From Sphingobacteriaceae bacterium (GTDB lineage Bacteria; Bacteroidota; Bacteroidia; B-17B0; Aurantibacillaceae): a stretch of 64,000 bases of DNA. The stretch lies in NCBI GenBank assembly GCA_016709575.1, contig JADJMM010000009.1, forward strand, positions 124,001 to 188,000, written 5' to 3'. The position numbers were made by a program, and so were the translations under genes. Position 1 is the stretch's first letter, and each line of letters opens with the position of its first letter. Below are positions 46,038 to 53,233 of the stretch, one piece after another. The notes under the pieces are model-generated. The model made no database searches. It saw nothing but the letters and a program-made list of their open reading frames with translations, and was not told the origin of the DNA.

Positions 46038-46547
46038 CTATTTTTTTAGTACGTTCCAATCCATATAATTCAGTGTCACCGCTACAACAACTCCCATTGT
46101 AACAAACGTTAAAAGAAATATGGCTACAAACTTTGTCACCTTAAACTCTTGAACCAAAATTCTAACAGGATAAGTGATTATGTCTAGTATTACATGTGAA
46201 ATTTTCTTCCAGGCTTTATCGCCTTTTACCACATAATCTGTTGCGCCTTTCCGGAATGCATCAATAGCAACGCCCATATCTTCATTACCTGAAAGCATAA
46301 TAACTTCGGTTTTCGGATTAATTTCTTTAATGGATTTCAAAATCTCATTGCCGTTTTCGTTTTCTAGGTGGTAATCCAGAATAACAATATTTGTATTGGC
46401 ATCTACTTTTTTTAAAGCACCTTCTCCGGTAAGAAAAGTTGTTATGCAAAGATCTTTTCCGAACCTGTTGGTTAGGTAATTTTTCAATCCTGTTAGTAGT
46501 AATGCATTGTCATCAACAATAAACAGATTTAATCCTTGAGTATTCAT
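46038..46547 (-). CDS. Response-regulator receiver protein with a C-terminal membrane anchor
   Basis: 169 residues: a CheY-like receiver domain (about 5-125) with acidic pocket Asp12/Asp13, phospho-acceptor Asp58 in VILDYHLE, Ser87 in MLSGNED and Lys108 in DYVVKGD, then a predicted TM helix (about 137-160) and a short tail. No DNA-binding domain. A receiver tethered to the membrane is uncommon. It is related to the receiver at 57156-57590 (shared ILDYHL and SETAF/GDKAW regions). Conserved promoter site B precedes it, and it heads the YtxH-holin-AI2E-dps series. Confidence 0.85.
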   Translation of the reverse strand: MNTQGLNLFIVDDNALLLTGLKNYLTNRFGKDLCITTFLTGEGALKKVDANTNIVILDYHLENENGNEILKSIKEINPKTEVIMLSGNEDMGVAIDAFRKGATDYVVKGDKAWKKISHVILDIITYPVRILVQEFKVTKFVAIFLLTFVTMGVVVAVTLNYMDWNVLKK

Positions 46548-46583
46548 ATTGTATTTTTTAGTTAATGAATGTATGAACTGTTA

Positions 46584-46650
46584 CAAAGATGAGCTTTGCT
46601 TGCTCTGAATCTGTTACATAAAACTTAAAGAATGTTGCATTATTCCCACA
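46584..46650 (-). promoter_or_regulatory. Conserved activator-type promoter, site B
   Basis: On the + strand: GTTACATAA (46613-46621), 12 bases, GTTGCATTA (46634-46642), then TTCCCACA. The -7 box CAAAGATG (minus-strand CATCTTTG, 46584-46591) is 21 bases from the proximal repeat and 36 bases before the start codon at 46547. Confidence 0.78.
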
Positions 46651-46654
46651 TTGA

Positions 46655-47830
46655 TTAATAATCGATGAGTTTAAGGCGACGTAGCATTTTACGTTCCGCT
46701 TTTAATACAGAAAAGCGATATCCTGTATAAATCATGAATTTTCCGTAACTGTAATCAAACCTTGCGGTTGATTTTTTTATAGGTAAAATGTAATCTGTCA
46801 TGCCCATTATGCCTACAAAATACTTCCCTTGATCGTAGCCTAAACCGAAGCGTAAGTGTAATTTGCCCGCACCGCCTAATAATTGATTAAAATGTGAATC
46901 ATTATCCCTGAGAAAAGAAATATGTTGCCCGCCTACGCCCTGAACGAAGGAAGCTGTAGCGTAACATTTTTTCAGGAACACTAATGTATAAATGTAACCA
47001 AGATTAATACCGAAATTATGTGTTTGTCCGCTTCGTATTAAAGAAAGCGTATCAAAGCTTGAACGAAATGATGAAGAAACTAACGAAGGATCTCCGGTTG
47101 CTGTAAAGTAGGAGTAGTAAACCCCAAGTAAAAGTGAACCGGCGCTTTTTTTCTGTCGTTCAGTAAAAGCAAATGAATTTCTATAAGAGAATCGCTTGTT
47201 GTTTAAAATATAGTATGAGCTAACGCCCATGTGAATCGCGTAAACGTCTTCTCGGATTTCGAAGGGTTTTTCACTAACATAAGAAGTGTAGTCTTTTGAA
47301 TTTCTTATATAGAATCCATTGTAATACTGAACAAACATATCAGTTGTAAGTTTCCGCCCGTAAAGATTTAGCTGATAATCTCTGAAGTTTGTTTTGCCGC
47401 GTATGCCTTCATCACCACCAAATACTTTAATTCTGGAGCTAACAATAAAACTGGCCCATCGTGAACTAATACTAATTCCGAGATTATATTCGGAGTTGGG
47501 AGCAAAATTTAATTTGTTTCCACTTTCTAAATCAACTAAAGTGAATTTTGAAAATCGGTTAGCTACCGGAATAGTAACAACTAATAGTTTATCATATACG
47601 TTTATATAAAGCGTATCGTGTTTGATAGCTTTATTCCTAACAATATTAAAAGCAACGCTTCTGTGTATCCACATCCACTTTTCTCGAAAGGTTTTGTGAG
47701 GTATATCCCATATGGTTTTTACCTGAGCGCTTCTTTTTTTTGGTATTGTCTCTTGTGCCTTGGCTTCAAAGACAATTACCAGTAATAAGAAGATGTGATA
47801 AACAAATCGCTTACAATGCTTTTCTGCCAC
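46655..47830 (-). CDS. DUF4421-like outer membrane protein
   Basis: 391 residues with a signal peptide (FVYHIFLLLVIVFEAKAQ). N-terminal DTLYINVYDKLLVVTIPVANRFSKF and GISISSRWASFIVSSRIKVFGGDEGIRGKTNFRDYQLNLYGRKLTTDMFVQYYNGFYI (in order) match the DUF4421 pattern of barrel-like proteins in Bacteroidota; strands alternate to the end. Function unknown. Its first bases overlap the 3' end of the small lmo0937-type gene by 20 bases. Confidence 0.75.
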   Translation of the reverse strand: MAEKHCKRFVYHIFLLLVIVFEAKAQETIPKKRSAQVKTIWDIPHKTFREKWMWIHRSVAFNIVRNKAIKHDTLYINVYDKLLVVTIPVANRFSKFTLVDLESGNKLNFAPNSEYNLGISISSRWASFIVSSRIKVFGGDEGIRGKTNFRDYQLNLYGRKLTTDMFVQYYNGFYIRNSKDYTSYVSEKPFEIREDVYAIHMGVSSYYILNNKRFSYRNSFAFTERQKKSAGSLLLGVYYSYFTATGDPSLVSSSFRSSFDTLSLIRSGQTHNFGINLGYIYTLVFLKKCYATASFVQGVGGQHISFLRDNDSHFNQLLGGAGKLHLRFGLGYDQGKYFVGIMGMTDYILPIKKSTARFDYSYGKFMIYTGYRFSVLKAERKMLRRLKLIDY

Positions 47831-47966
47831 TGATAACTCTTAGTAGAACAGCTATAATAGCTATTACTAATAATATATGTATAATACCACCGGTATTGTA
47901 TCCTAAAAATCCAATTCCCCAAATAATAACCAGTATTACTGCAAGAACATAAAGTAAATTTCCCAT
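47811..47966 (-). CDS. lmo0937 family small membrane protein
   Basis: A short gene of 51 residues: MGNLLYVLAVILVIIWGIGF, LGYNTGGIIHILLVIAIIAV and LLRVISGRKAL in sequence. Two hydrophobic helices separated by a GYNTGG turn are the hallmark of the lmo0937 family of small membrane proteins, which accompany general-stress genes. It begins after a 63-base gap from the acidic protein gene and overlaps the DUF4421 gene by 20 bases. Confidence 0.85.
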   Translation of the reverse strand: MGNLLYVLAVILVIIWGIGFLGYNTGGIIHILLVIAIIAVLLRVISGRKAL

Positions 47967-48029
47967 TTTGTTTTTTTAAATTTGTTTAAATTATTTATAA
48001 CTATTTTATTAAAAGCTAGTGACGGTTTA

Positions 48030-48248
48030 TTATCTTGACGGAACAATATCAATGCCTGTTCTATCAGGATCTACTTCGCGTTTCGGCTTATCAAATTTAT
48101 CTTCTTCCTTTGTAGTCTCTGTTTCGGTTTTATCAGAATCTTTATCTGTTCCCGATTTATCAGCGTCTTTGTCAGGTTTTGTTTTATCAGGTCCAGTGAT
48201 AACAATTAAGTCAGTTTTTGGATCTTTTTTTGAATCCGCTTTTTCCAT
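48030..48248 (-). CDS. Small acidic low-complexity hypothetical protein
   Basis: 72 residues made mostly of Asp, Lys, Thr and Pro (PDKTKPDKDADKSGTDKD), expected to be disordered, ending TGIDIVPSR. An opposite-strand frame (48019-48288) covers the same bases with Ser/Val repeats that are just the shadow of this composition. The minus-strand reading is preferred because the gene falls in the unbroken minus-strand series. Such hydrophilic proteins are often desiccation or stress related, but nothing beyond composition supports that. Confidence 0.5.
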   Translation of the reverse strand: MEKADSKKDPKTDLIVITGPDKTKPDKDADKSGTDKDSDKTETETTKEEDKFDKPKREVDPDRTGIDIVPSR

Positions 48249-48258
48249 ACTATTTTAT

Positions 48259-48849
48259 TTAAAAATGAAATGCAAAGCCAAATGTTGAAACGCCAGTAGA
48301 TAAATCTAAAAAGATACCTGCTTTTTGAGTCATGTGATATTCTGCACCAATGTGTGCGTCGAGATATAAAGGACTTCCTCCTCTGTAAGCGTATCGATCC
48401 CCGTAGTATCCATTTTCCCAGGTTACACTTCTTAGAACAAATCCTACAGAACCTGATGCGTAAAAATCCCATTTAGCATTGGCGTGAAATAGTTTATCAA
48501 AGTAATAAGTTCCTTTTACGCCCAGAGGAACTGCTGTTTCGCGATAAGAATAGTAACGATACGAACCTTCTTTGTTTGGATTGCCCCAGTAATAAGATCT
48601 TTGGTAAGAATAAATCCCAACAAATGGCGCTAATGTAAAATGTCGCGCAACATCAAATTCAAAATTTAATGTTCCAACCGGTAACGTACTGCCAACGTAT
48701 CCGTAGTATCCAATTCCTGCTCCAAGGTTTAAGGTTTTACCGTATTTTTCGTAAGCAGGTTTTTCTGCTAATACTACGTTGTCTTGCGCTTGTAAACTTA
48801 TTCCGGCACTTGCAAGAAAAAAGAGTGATGATAAGATTAGTGTTTTCAT
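48259..48849 (-). CDS. Outer membrane beta-barrel protein
   Basis: 196 residues: signal peptide (MKTLILSSLFFLASAGISLQAQ), then strands such as LNLGAGIGYYGYVG, TLNFEFDVARHFTLAPFVGIYSY and YLDAHIGAEYHMTQKAGIFLDLSTGVSTFGFAFHF (in order), ending in Phe as expected of BAM substrates. OmpW/OMP_b-brl-like fold with eight or so strands. No specific function. It lies inside the csbD-led minus-strand series. Confidence 0.72.
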   Translation of the reverse strand: MKTLILSSLFFLASAGISLQAQDNVVLAEKPAYEKYGKTLNLGAGIGYYGYVGSTLPVGTLNFEFDVARHFTLAPFVGIYSYQRSYYWGNPNKEGSYRYYSYRETAVPLGVKGTYYFDKLFHANAKWDFYASGSVGFVLRSVTWENGYYGDRYAYRGGSPLYLDAHIGAEYHMTQKAGIFLDLSTGVSTFGFAFHF

Positions 48850-48920
48850 TTTTTAATTTTAAGGGGTTAGTTTTAAGCCCACTGCACTATTAAGAAGATT
48901 TTCATAGTTAGTTGTTTTAG

Positions 48921-49301
48921 TTATAGTTGAAAGTGATTTTTTACAAAAGCATGTTGTTGATTGTCGGTCATTTTGTCCGCTTGTTCCACATCAATTTTTA
49001 CTTTCTCAAAATGATGGTCCGCTTTTATTAGATTATGTAATTCGTTTTTAGCAGTAGTAGGTCCAAACAAAACAATATGTTTATAGTCTTTAACAGCATC
49101 TTTAATCTTATTGTAATATTTAGATTGCTGATGTTGTTCTTTATTATGAGCAAGATTCTCGTTTTTGCTTAAGCTGTGTTCTTTCTCCTGGTGAGTGAAT
49201 TCAGAAGTGATATTGTTTTTCACAATGCCTTCGTTAGTCACCTCCATCAAGTGGGCTACTGAATGATCCATCCAGATGCCGATATTTTCTTTATTTGCCA
49301 T
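48921..49301 (-). CDS. Conserved hypothetical cytoplasmic protein
   Basis: 126 residues without signal. Starts NIGIWMDHSVAHLMEV, has a His/Glu/Lys-rich linker, then YYNKIKDAVKDYKHIVLFGPTTAKNELHNLI and VEQADKMTDNQQHAFVKNHF. The order of an Asp-containing first strand and a later FGP-x-xAKxEL helix is weakly like release-factor/host-attachment (eRF1-like) domains, but I would not assign that function. It lies 5 bases from the neighbouring barrel gene, inside the stress block. Confidence 0.6.
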   Translation of the reverse strand: MANKENIGIWMDHSVAHLMEVTNEGIVKNNITSEFTHQEKEHSLSKNENLAHNKEQHQQSKYYNKIKDAVKDYKHIVLFGPTTAKNELHNLIKADHHFEKVKIDVEQADKMTDNQQHAFVKNHFQL

Positions 49302-49306
49302 ATTGC

Positions 49307-49957
49307 TTATTTATTACTGTACAATCTGTAACCAATTGTTGCTTGGTACCATGCGTTTTTATAACGTGGTGTGGTTGATGTTCCATCGCCATTATTGTTT
49401 GTAACATCCCAACCTGCTCTAGCGCCAAGTACAATGTGCTTGAGATTTATATCAACACCAACGGCTAAGCCAAAAATGTTTTTACGTATATTATCATTAA
49501 CAAATTCAGTTTCTTGTTCTATACTGGTTGATGCATTTGCAAACACATCACTTTGTTTAAGGAGATACGAATACTGAGGTCCCGCTAAAATGGTAATGAA
49601 CTCACTGGGTTTTAGAGCGAAAAACAAAGGCACATCCAAATAAGTTGTAGTTCTTGTGAATTTGTAAGTGTTCCCAAGAATTCTTCCTGTTGCACTAAAG
49701 CCTTTTTGTGAAATTAAAGCCTCTGGTTGAATACCAAAGTATTTACCAATTGGAATTGCAACAAAAATACCTGCCGCTAAACCAAATTTTGGGTCAGCTC
49801 TGAACTCTTCTCCTTGCGAATCGTAAACGTTAGAGTAATTTAATCCGGCTTTTAAACCAAATGTAAACTTCTCTCTGAAATCAGTCTCGTTATCTTGTGC
49901 TTTTGAAACCGCAATTAGTGTGGTGACAGCGGCTATAGTTAAAATTAATTTTTTCAT
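49307..49957 (-). CDS. Outer membrane protein, OMP_b-brl_2 (PorT-family) type
   Basis: 216 residues: signal peptide (MKKLILTIAAVTTLIAVSKAQ), then the family start FTFGLKAGLNYSNVYDSQGEEFRADPKFGLAAGIFVAIPIGKYFGIQPEALISQKGF (in order), TTTYLDVPLFFALKPSEFITILAGPQYSYLL, and end ATIGYRLYSNK. This small barrel family is abundant in Bacteroidota and includes PorT-like proteins; specific role unknown. It is within the csbD-led transcript. Confidence 0.82.
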   Translation of the reverse strand: MKKLILTIAAVTTLIAVSKAQDNETDFREKFTFGLKAGLNYSNVYDSQGEEFRADPKFGLAAGIFVAIPIGKYFGIQPEALISQKGFSATGRILGNTYKFTRTTTYLDVPLFFALKPSEFITILAGPQYSYLLKQSDVFANASTSIEQETEFVNDNIRKNIFGLAVGVDINLKHIVLGARAGWDVTNNNGDGTSTTPRYKNAWYQATIGYRLYSNK

Positions 49958-49979
49958 AATGGTTGTTTTAGAATAGTAA

Positions 49980-50411
49980 TTACTTAACGTTGTTTTTTCC
50001 TAAATCTGTAAAAGCATTCCCCAATTCTTCCATGTCGTGATTAAATTCAGCTTTGAATTTTTCCCACTCTGCTTTTCCGTCTGCCTTGTAATCTGCTAAC
50101 TTCTTTTTTATGTCAGAATTCTTTTGTTCTAATTCTTCAATTTTCTTTTTATAATCAGCTCTTGCTTCTTTCTTTTCGTTTTCAATGCGCGTTTTGAATT
50201 CGGCAATATTTTTATCGTTTTCAGCAATTTTTTCGTTGGTTTCAGTACGATACTTTTCCACTTCGGCTAAATATTCTTCATTGGCTTTAGCTAAGTCGAT
50301 GTTCGCATCTACAACTTTTTCTTCAGCATTTTCTACCTTTTCTGAATTTGAATTGCAACTGGCTAATAATGTAGCTGTTATTACAGCGATGGTTAAAATT
50401 GATTTTTTCAT
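49980..50411 (-). CDS. Coiled-coil lipoprotein, paralogue of 38286-38726
   Basis: 143 residues. The N-terminus MKKSILTIAVITATLLASC ends in a lipobox Cys, so it is predicted to be a lipoprotein, unlike its paralogue, which has a normal signal peptide. The body is a charged coiled coil (FKTRIENEKKEARADYKKKIEELEQKN in order) and the C-terminus EWEKFKAEFNHDMEELGNAFTDLG is the conserved signature shared with 38286-38726. Function unknown; both copies belong to transcripts with conserved promoter sites. Confidence 0.75.
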   Translation of the reverse strand: MKKSILTIAVITATLLASCNSNSEKVENAEEKVVDANIDLAKANEEYLAEVEKYRTETNEKIAENDKNIAEFKTRIENEKKEARADYKKKIEELEQKNSDIKKKLADYKADGKAEWEKFKAEFNHDMEELGNAFTDLGKNNVK

Positions 50412-50445
50412 AGTTTTAATTTTTATGTATTGATAAGTTTATGAT

Positions 50446-50634
50446 TTATAGTTCTGAAATAATTTTGTGGATTTCTTCTTTTGTTACTCCTAACTTAATT
50501 TGAAGTCTTCCTAATAGTTCGTCTTGTTTGCCTTCTACTAGTAACACATCGTTATCGGTAAGGATGGCATACTTTTGTTTTAGTTTTCCTTTGGTTTCAT
50601 TCCAGTTTCCTTTTAATTCAGTTAAATTCGGCAT
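50446..50634 (-). CDS. CsbD family stress protein
   Basis: 62 residues from the ATG at 50634: MPNLTELKGNWNETKGKLKQKYAILTDNDVLLVEGKQDELLGRLQIKLG in order, which is the CsbD-like fold pattern (G-W---KGK-K---G-LT-DD--- G--D-L-G--Q---G). CsbD-like proteins are small stress-induced proteins of unknown mechanism. The 11-codon upstream extension is not needed. It is the first gene after promoter site C and heads a long minus-strand series. Confidence 0.88.
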   Translation of the reverse strand: MPNLTELKGNWNETKGKLKQKYAILTDNDVLLVEGKQDELLGRLQIKLGVTKEEIHKIISEL

Positions 50635-50671
50635 AGTTGATTGTTTTAGATGTGAATTAATTTTCACAGAG

Positions 50672-50738
50672 CAAAGGTGCGTAACTAATGAAGGGATAGT
50701 GTTACACGACTTATCCTATAACTTACATCATTCACACT
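50672..50738 (-). promoter_or_regulatory. Conserved activator-type promoter, site C
   Basis: On the + strand: GTTACACGA (50701-50709), 12 bases, CTTACATCA (50722-50730), then TTCACACT. The -7 box CAAAGGTG (minus-strand CACCTTTG, 50672-50679) is 21 bases from the proximal repeat and 37 bases before the csbD-type start codon at 50634. Confidence 0.8.
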
Positions 50739-50758
50739 TTGGTATAACTTCACTAAAT

Positions 50759-50792
50759 GCAAAAACCTCGCAGATCTTGCAGAGGTTTTAAC
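50759..50792 (-). terminator. Intrinsic terminator after the ice-binding-like gene
   Basis: AAAACCTC (50761-50768) pairs with GAGGTTTT (50781-50788); an inner GCA/TGC pairing extends the stem to about 11 bp with a one-base bulge. Read on the minus strand it follows the stop codon of the ice-binding-like gene and ends in a short T run. Confidence 0.7.
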
Positions 50793-50808
50793 TTTAAAGA
50801 GGTTTTTC

Positions 50809-52428
50809 CTATTGAGAAACGATTCGTCCTGATTGAATTGCTTTTCCAGTCGTTATCACACGGTAATAATAAATGCCTGCATTAAAAAAACGTCCTTCAA
50901 TACTGGTCAATTCAATTGAAATGACATTATTCCATACTACTTCCCCTAATGTATTATATATTATAAATTCAGCGTTCTCTATTACTGAAGCTTTATTAAT
51001 AGCAATATTGATAGACGATGTAAATGGATTAGGATAAACACTTATGCTATTATTTTCTAAGGTAAGGTCATCAACACTTAAAGTGGCACAATAAGAAGGA
51101 ATGCCAAAAGCAGTAACAGAACTTGCACTGGTGCTTAAAGCTCCATTTGTGGTAAGTATTCTTCCATCTATCAGAACTCCTGTACTGGTTGATGATAAAG
51201 CACCGTTGTTTGAAATAATAGTGCCGCGAATAATGGAATTACTGCTTATTGATATAGCCCCTTCAATTTTCCAGTAGACGTTCTTGGCTTGTGCACCGTT
51301 AATCAATTTTACTTTGGCGTAGGTACTTGTAGAAAGGGCTCCGTTTATTTTAATTATAAACACTGCATTTATATTTCCCTCAGCATTTAAGTAAAGCGAG
51401 TCAGTTAATACAGTTGCGGCGTTTAGTAAATATGTATGTGGCGTTAGTACAAGATTGTTTCCGAATTGTGCCGGATATAATAATTCAATATCGTGGGGTA
51501 ATACGTTTAATTGATTGTATGCAACTAATAGATCCGTGGCACACTGTGCCGTTGAGCCATCAGGAATAGGATGAACCTTACCTGTAACATTAAGTGTATT
51601 AAAACCTGTTGCTAAACCAACATTAGTTCCAACATCACCGGTAACAAAAGTAATTCCTGTATTTGAAACCGCTCCATTAGATGAGAACACACCATAACAA
51701 GCGGCACCACCAAGGCTTGGAGCTGTAGGGCCTGTAAGAATCGGGCTTCCGCATCCAATTGGTGTATACCCTAAAATTCCATTAATGGTGACTGCACCGG
51801 TAGTCGAAAGTGCTCTTCCTTCTAATGTATCTCCGATACTCATATTTATTGCAGCATTGTTTGCAATAATGGTTCCTTTCATGTGACTTCCTGCTGCCAT
51901 ACTCACTAAACCTTCAATTTTCCAGAACACATTACAAGCTTGTGCTCCGTTAATTAACTTAACTTTTGATGCAGCGTTAGTAGAAAGTGGCCCTGCAATT
52001 TTAAAAATAAAAACGGCATTGGAATTCCCTTGTCCGTTTAGAATAAGATCCAGATTTAAAGTGGCGGCACTTGAAATGGAGTACACACCCGCATTCAGAG
52101 ATTGGCCATTACCTAAAAGAGGTGCGGGAAAAAAAGTTGGAACGGTGGCGTTTAATTGATTGTAGGCAATCAATAAATCAGCCGCACATTGCGCGCTAAC
52201 TCCGTTTTGATCATTCATAACTCCATTTACATTTCCAAAGGCAGTACTTGAACCATTATTGGTTCCAACATGTCCGGTTAGATGTGAAATGCCGCTATTG
52301 CTAACAGCTCCATTAGTAGAAAAGAGAACAAAATTTACAGCCGTACCTAAGTTAGGAGCTTGTGCAAAATTTATAGAGGGTAAAAATAGCAGCACAACAG
52401 CGGTTGCAATTTGTAGTAGTTTTTTCAT
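50809..52428 (-). CDS. Tandem ice-binding-like (DUF3494) protein with T9SS sorting domain
   Basis: From the ATG at 52428 (MKKLLQIATAVVLLFLPSINFAQ signal peptide) 539 residues. Two consecutive DUF3494 domains (about 24-220 and 230-435), each with NLG-type start, FSSNGAVSNTGI-like strand, AQCA-DLL-AYNQLN helix, AVFI-KI-GPLST, AQACNVFWKIEG and MKGTIIANNAA repeats of the right-handed beta-helix. The last 85 residues (ISVYPNPFTSSINIAI, NTLGEVVWNN, NAGIYYYRV) are a type A T9SS C-terminal sorting domain. Family members bind ice or act as adhesins at the cell surface. An upstream in-frame extension would cross promoter site D and is rejected. Confidence 0.9.
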   Translation of the reverse strand: MKKLLQIATAVVLLFLPSINFAQAPNLGTAVNFVLFSTNGAVSNSGISHLTGHVGTNNGSSTAFGNVNGVMNDQNGVSAQCAADLLIAYNQLNATVPTFFPAPLLGNGQSLNAGVYSISSAATLNLDLILNGQGNSNAVFIFKIAGPLSTNAASKVKLINGAQACNVFWKIEGLVSMAAGSHMKGTIIANNAAINMSIGDTLEGRALSTTGAVTINGILGYTPIGCGSPILTGPTAPSLGGAACYGVFSSNGAVSNTGITFVTGDVGTNVGLATGFNTLNVTGKVHPIPDGSTAQCATDLLVAYNQLNVLPHDIELLYPAQFGNNLVLTPHTYLLNAATVLTDSLYLNAEGNINAVFIIKINGALSTSTYAKVKLINGAQAKNVYWKIEGAISISSNSIIRGTIISNNGALSSTSTGVLIDGRILTTNGALSTSASSVTAFGIPSYCATLSVDDLTLENNSISVYPNPFTSSINIAINKASVIENAEFIIYNTLGEVVWNNVISIELTSIEGRFFNAGIYYYRVITTGKAIQSGRIVSQ

Positions 52429-52464
52429 TTGATTGAATTTAAGTGTAAAATAATTTTCGTTGAG

Positions 52465-52530
52465 TAAAGTTGAGCTTATTAAAACCAACTCGCTTACATA
52501 ACAAAGACCAATAGTTTCATAATTCACACC
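52465..52530 (-). promoter_or_regulatory. Conserved activator-type promoter, site D
   Basis: On the + strand: CTTACATAA (52493-52501), 12 bases, GTTTCATAA (52514-52522), then TTCACACC. The -7 box TAAAGTTG (minus-strand CAACTTTA, 52465-52472) is 20 bases from the proximal repeat and 36 bases before the start codon at 52428. Confidence 0.75.
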
Positions 52531-52599
52531 TTTAAAATATGAGCATAAAAAATCGTTTACTTTTCAGCCTTCGATTTAAATGTCTTTTAAGTATATTAA

Positions 52600-53136
52600 T
52601 TATTTCTTCTTGCCGCCGCCATGATTATCTTTTCCTCCGCCTTTCGAACCGCCATTGGACTTTTTTTGTCCGGCACCATTGCCATTGACCTTGTGAGACT
52701 TTTTATTTCTGCCATTATTAGAAGGACTGCTTGATTTATTATTTCCTTTTCCCGGTTTTTCACCAATTGTTTTTTGATTTCCGCCTTTATAACCTTTAAA
52801 GTATTTTACTTTGTGATTCTTAAAATGGATATAAGGTTCGTTACCACTATAATCTGTTAATACTACTTTATATCCACTATAAAGATCATAGTATCTGTAA
52901 CGTGTAGGAAGATAAGCTCTGCGCATCCAAACACCACCGCCATAATAAATGAACATAGATGTATGCACATCATAATAAGCTTCCACATCGGGTAAATAGT
53001 AGTATTGAACTTCTGTATAGCCAACCGGTCCCCATAGCGGAGGTGAACCAATATTTACATTAACTGATATCTGTGCATTTGTTTCGGCTGCAAAAAGCAT
53101 CATCATGCCAATTATAATTCCTATGTAAGTTTTCAT
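52600..53136 (-). CDS. Exported protein with Gly/Lys/Asn-rich tail
   Basis: 178 residues: signal peptide (MKTYIGIIIGMMMLFAAETNAQ), a Tyr-rich beta region (VQYYYLPDVEAYYDVHTSMFIYYGGGVWMRRAYLP, in order) and a basic low-complexity tail from about residue 120 (GNNKSSSPSNNGRNKKSHK, GGSKGGGKDNHGGGKKK). The folded part resembles small periplasmic proteins seen in Bacteroidota stress clusters; the basic tail could bind nucleic acid or acidic polymer, but that is a guess. It follows promoter site E by 17 bases and is probably a single gene. Confidence 0.68.
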   Translation of the reverse strand: MKTYIGIIIGMMMLFAAETNAQISVNVNIGSPPLWGPVGYTEVQYYYLPDVEAYYDVHTSMFIYYGGGVWMRRAYLPTRYRYYDLYSGYKVVLTDYSGNEPYIHFKNHKVKYFKGYKGGNQKTIGEKPGKGNNKSSSPSNNGRNKKSHKVNGNGAGQKKSNGGSKGGGKDNHGGGKKK

Positions 53137-53153
53137 GTTTTAAGTTTAGTTTA

Positions 53154-53220
53154 CAAAGATGATTTTCGCAGGATAAGTTTGTGTTGTACTACTTTATATA
53201 AAAGTTACAAAGTTCATACT
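53154..53220 (-). promoter_or_regulatory. Conserved activator-type promoter, site E
   Basis: On the + strand: GTTGTACTA (53183-53191), 12 bases, GTTACAAAG (53204-53212), then TTCATACT. The -7 box CAAAGATG (minus-strand CATCTTTG, 53154-53161) is 21 bases from the proximal repeat and 17 bases before the start codon at 53136. It is the most divergent site in the set. Confidence 0.65.
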
Positions 53221-53233
53221 TCATAAATCTGAA

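Noticed and set aside
48019..48288. Plus-strand Ser/Val-repeat frame of 89 codons
   Set aside because: It is the reverse shadow of the Asp/Lys/Thr-rich minus-strand gene at 48030-48248.
52429..52527. 33-codon N-terminal extension of the ice-binding-like protein
   Set aside because: It would translate through promoter site D and lies before a good signal peptide starting at 52428.
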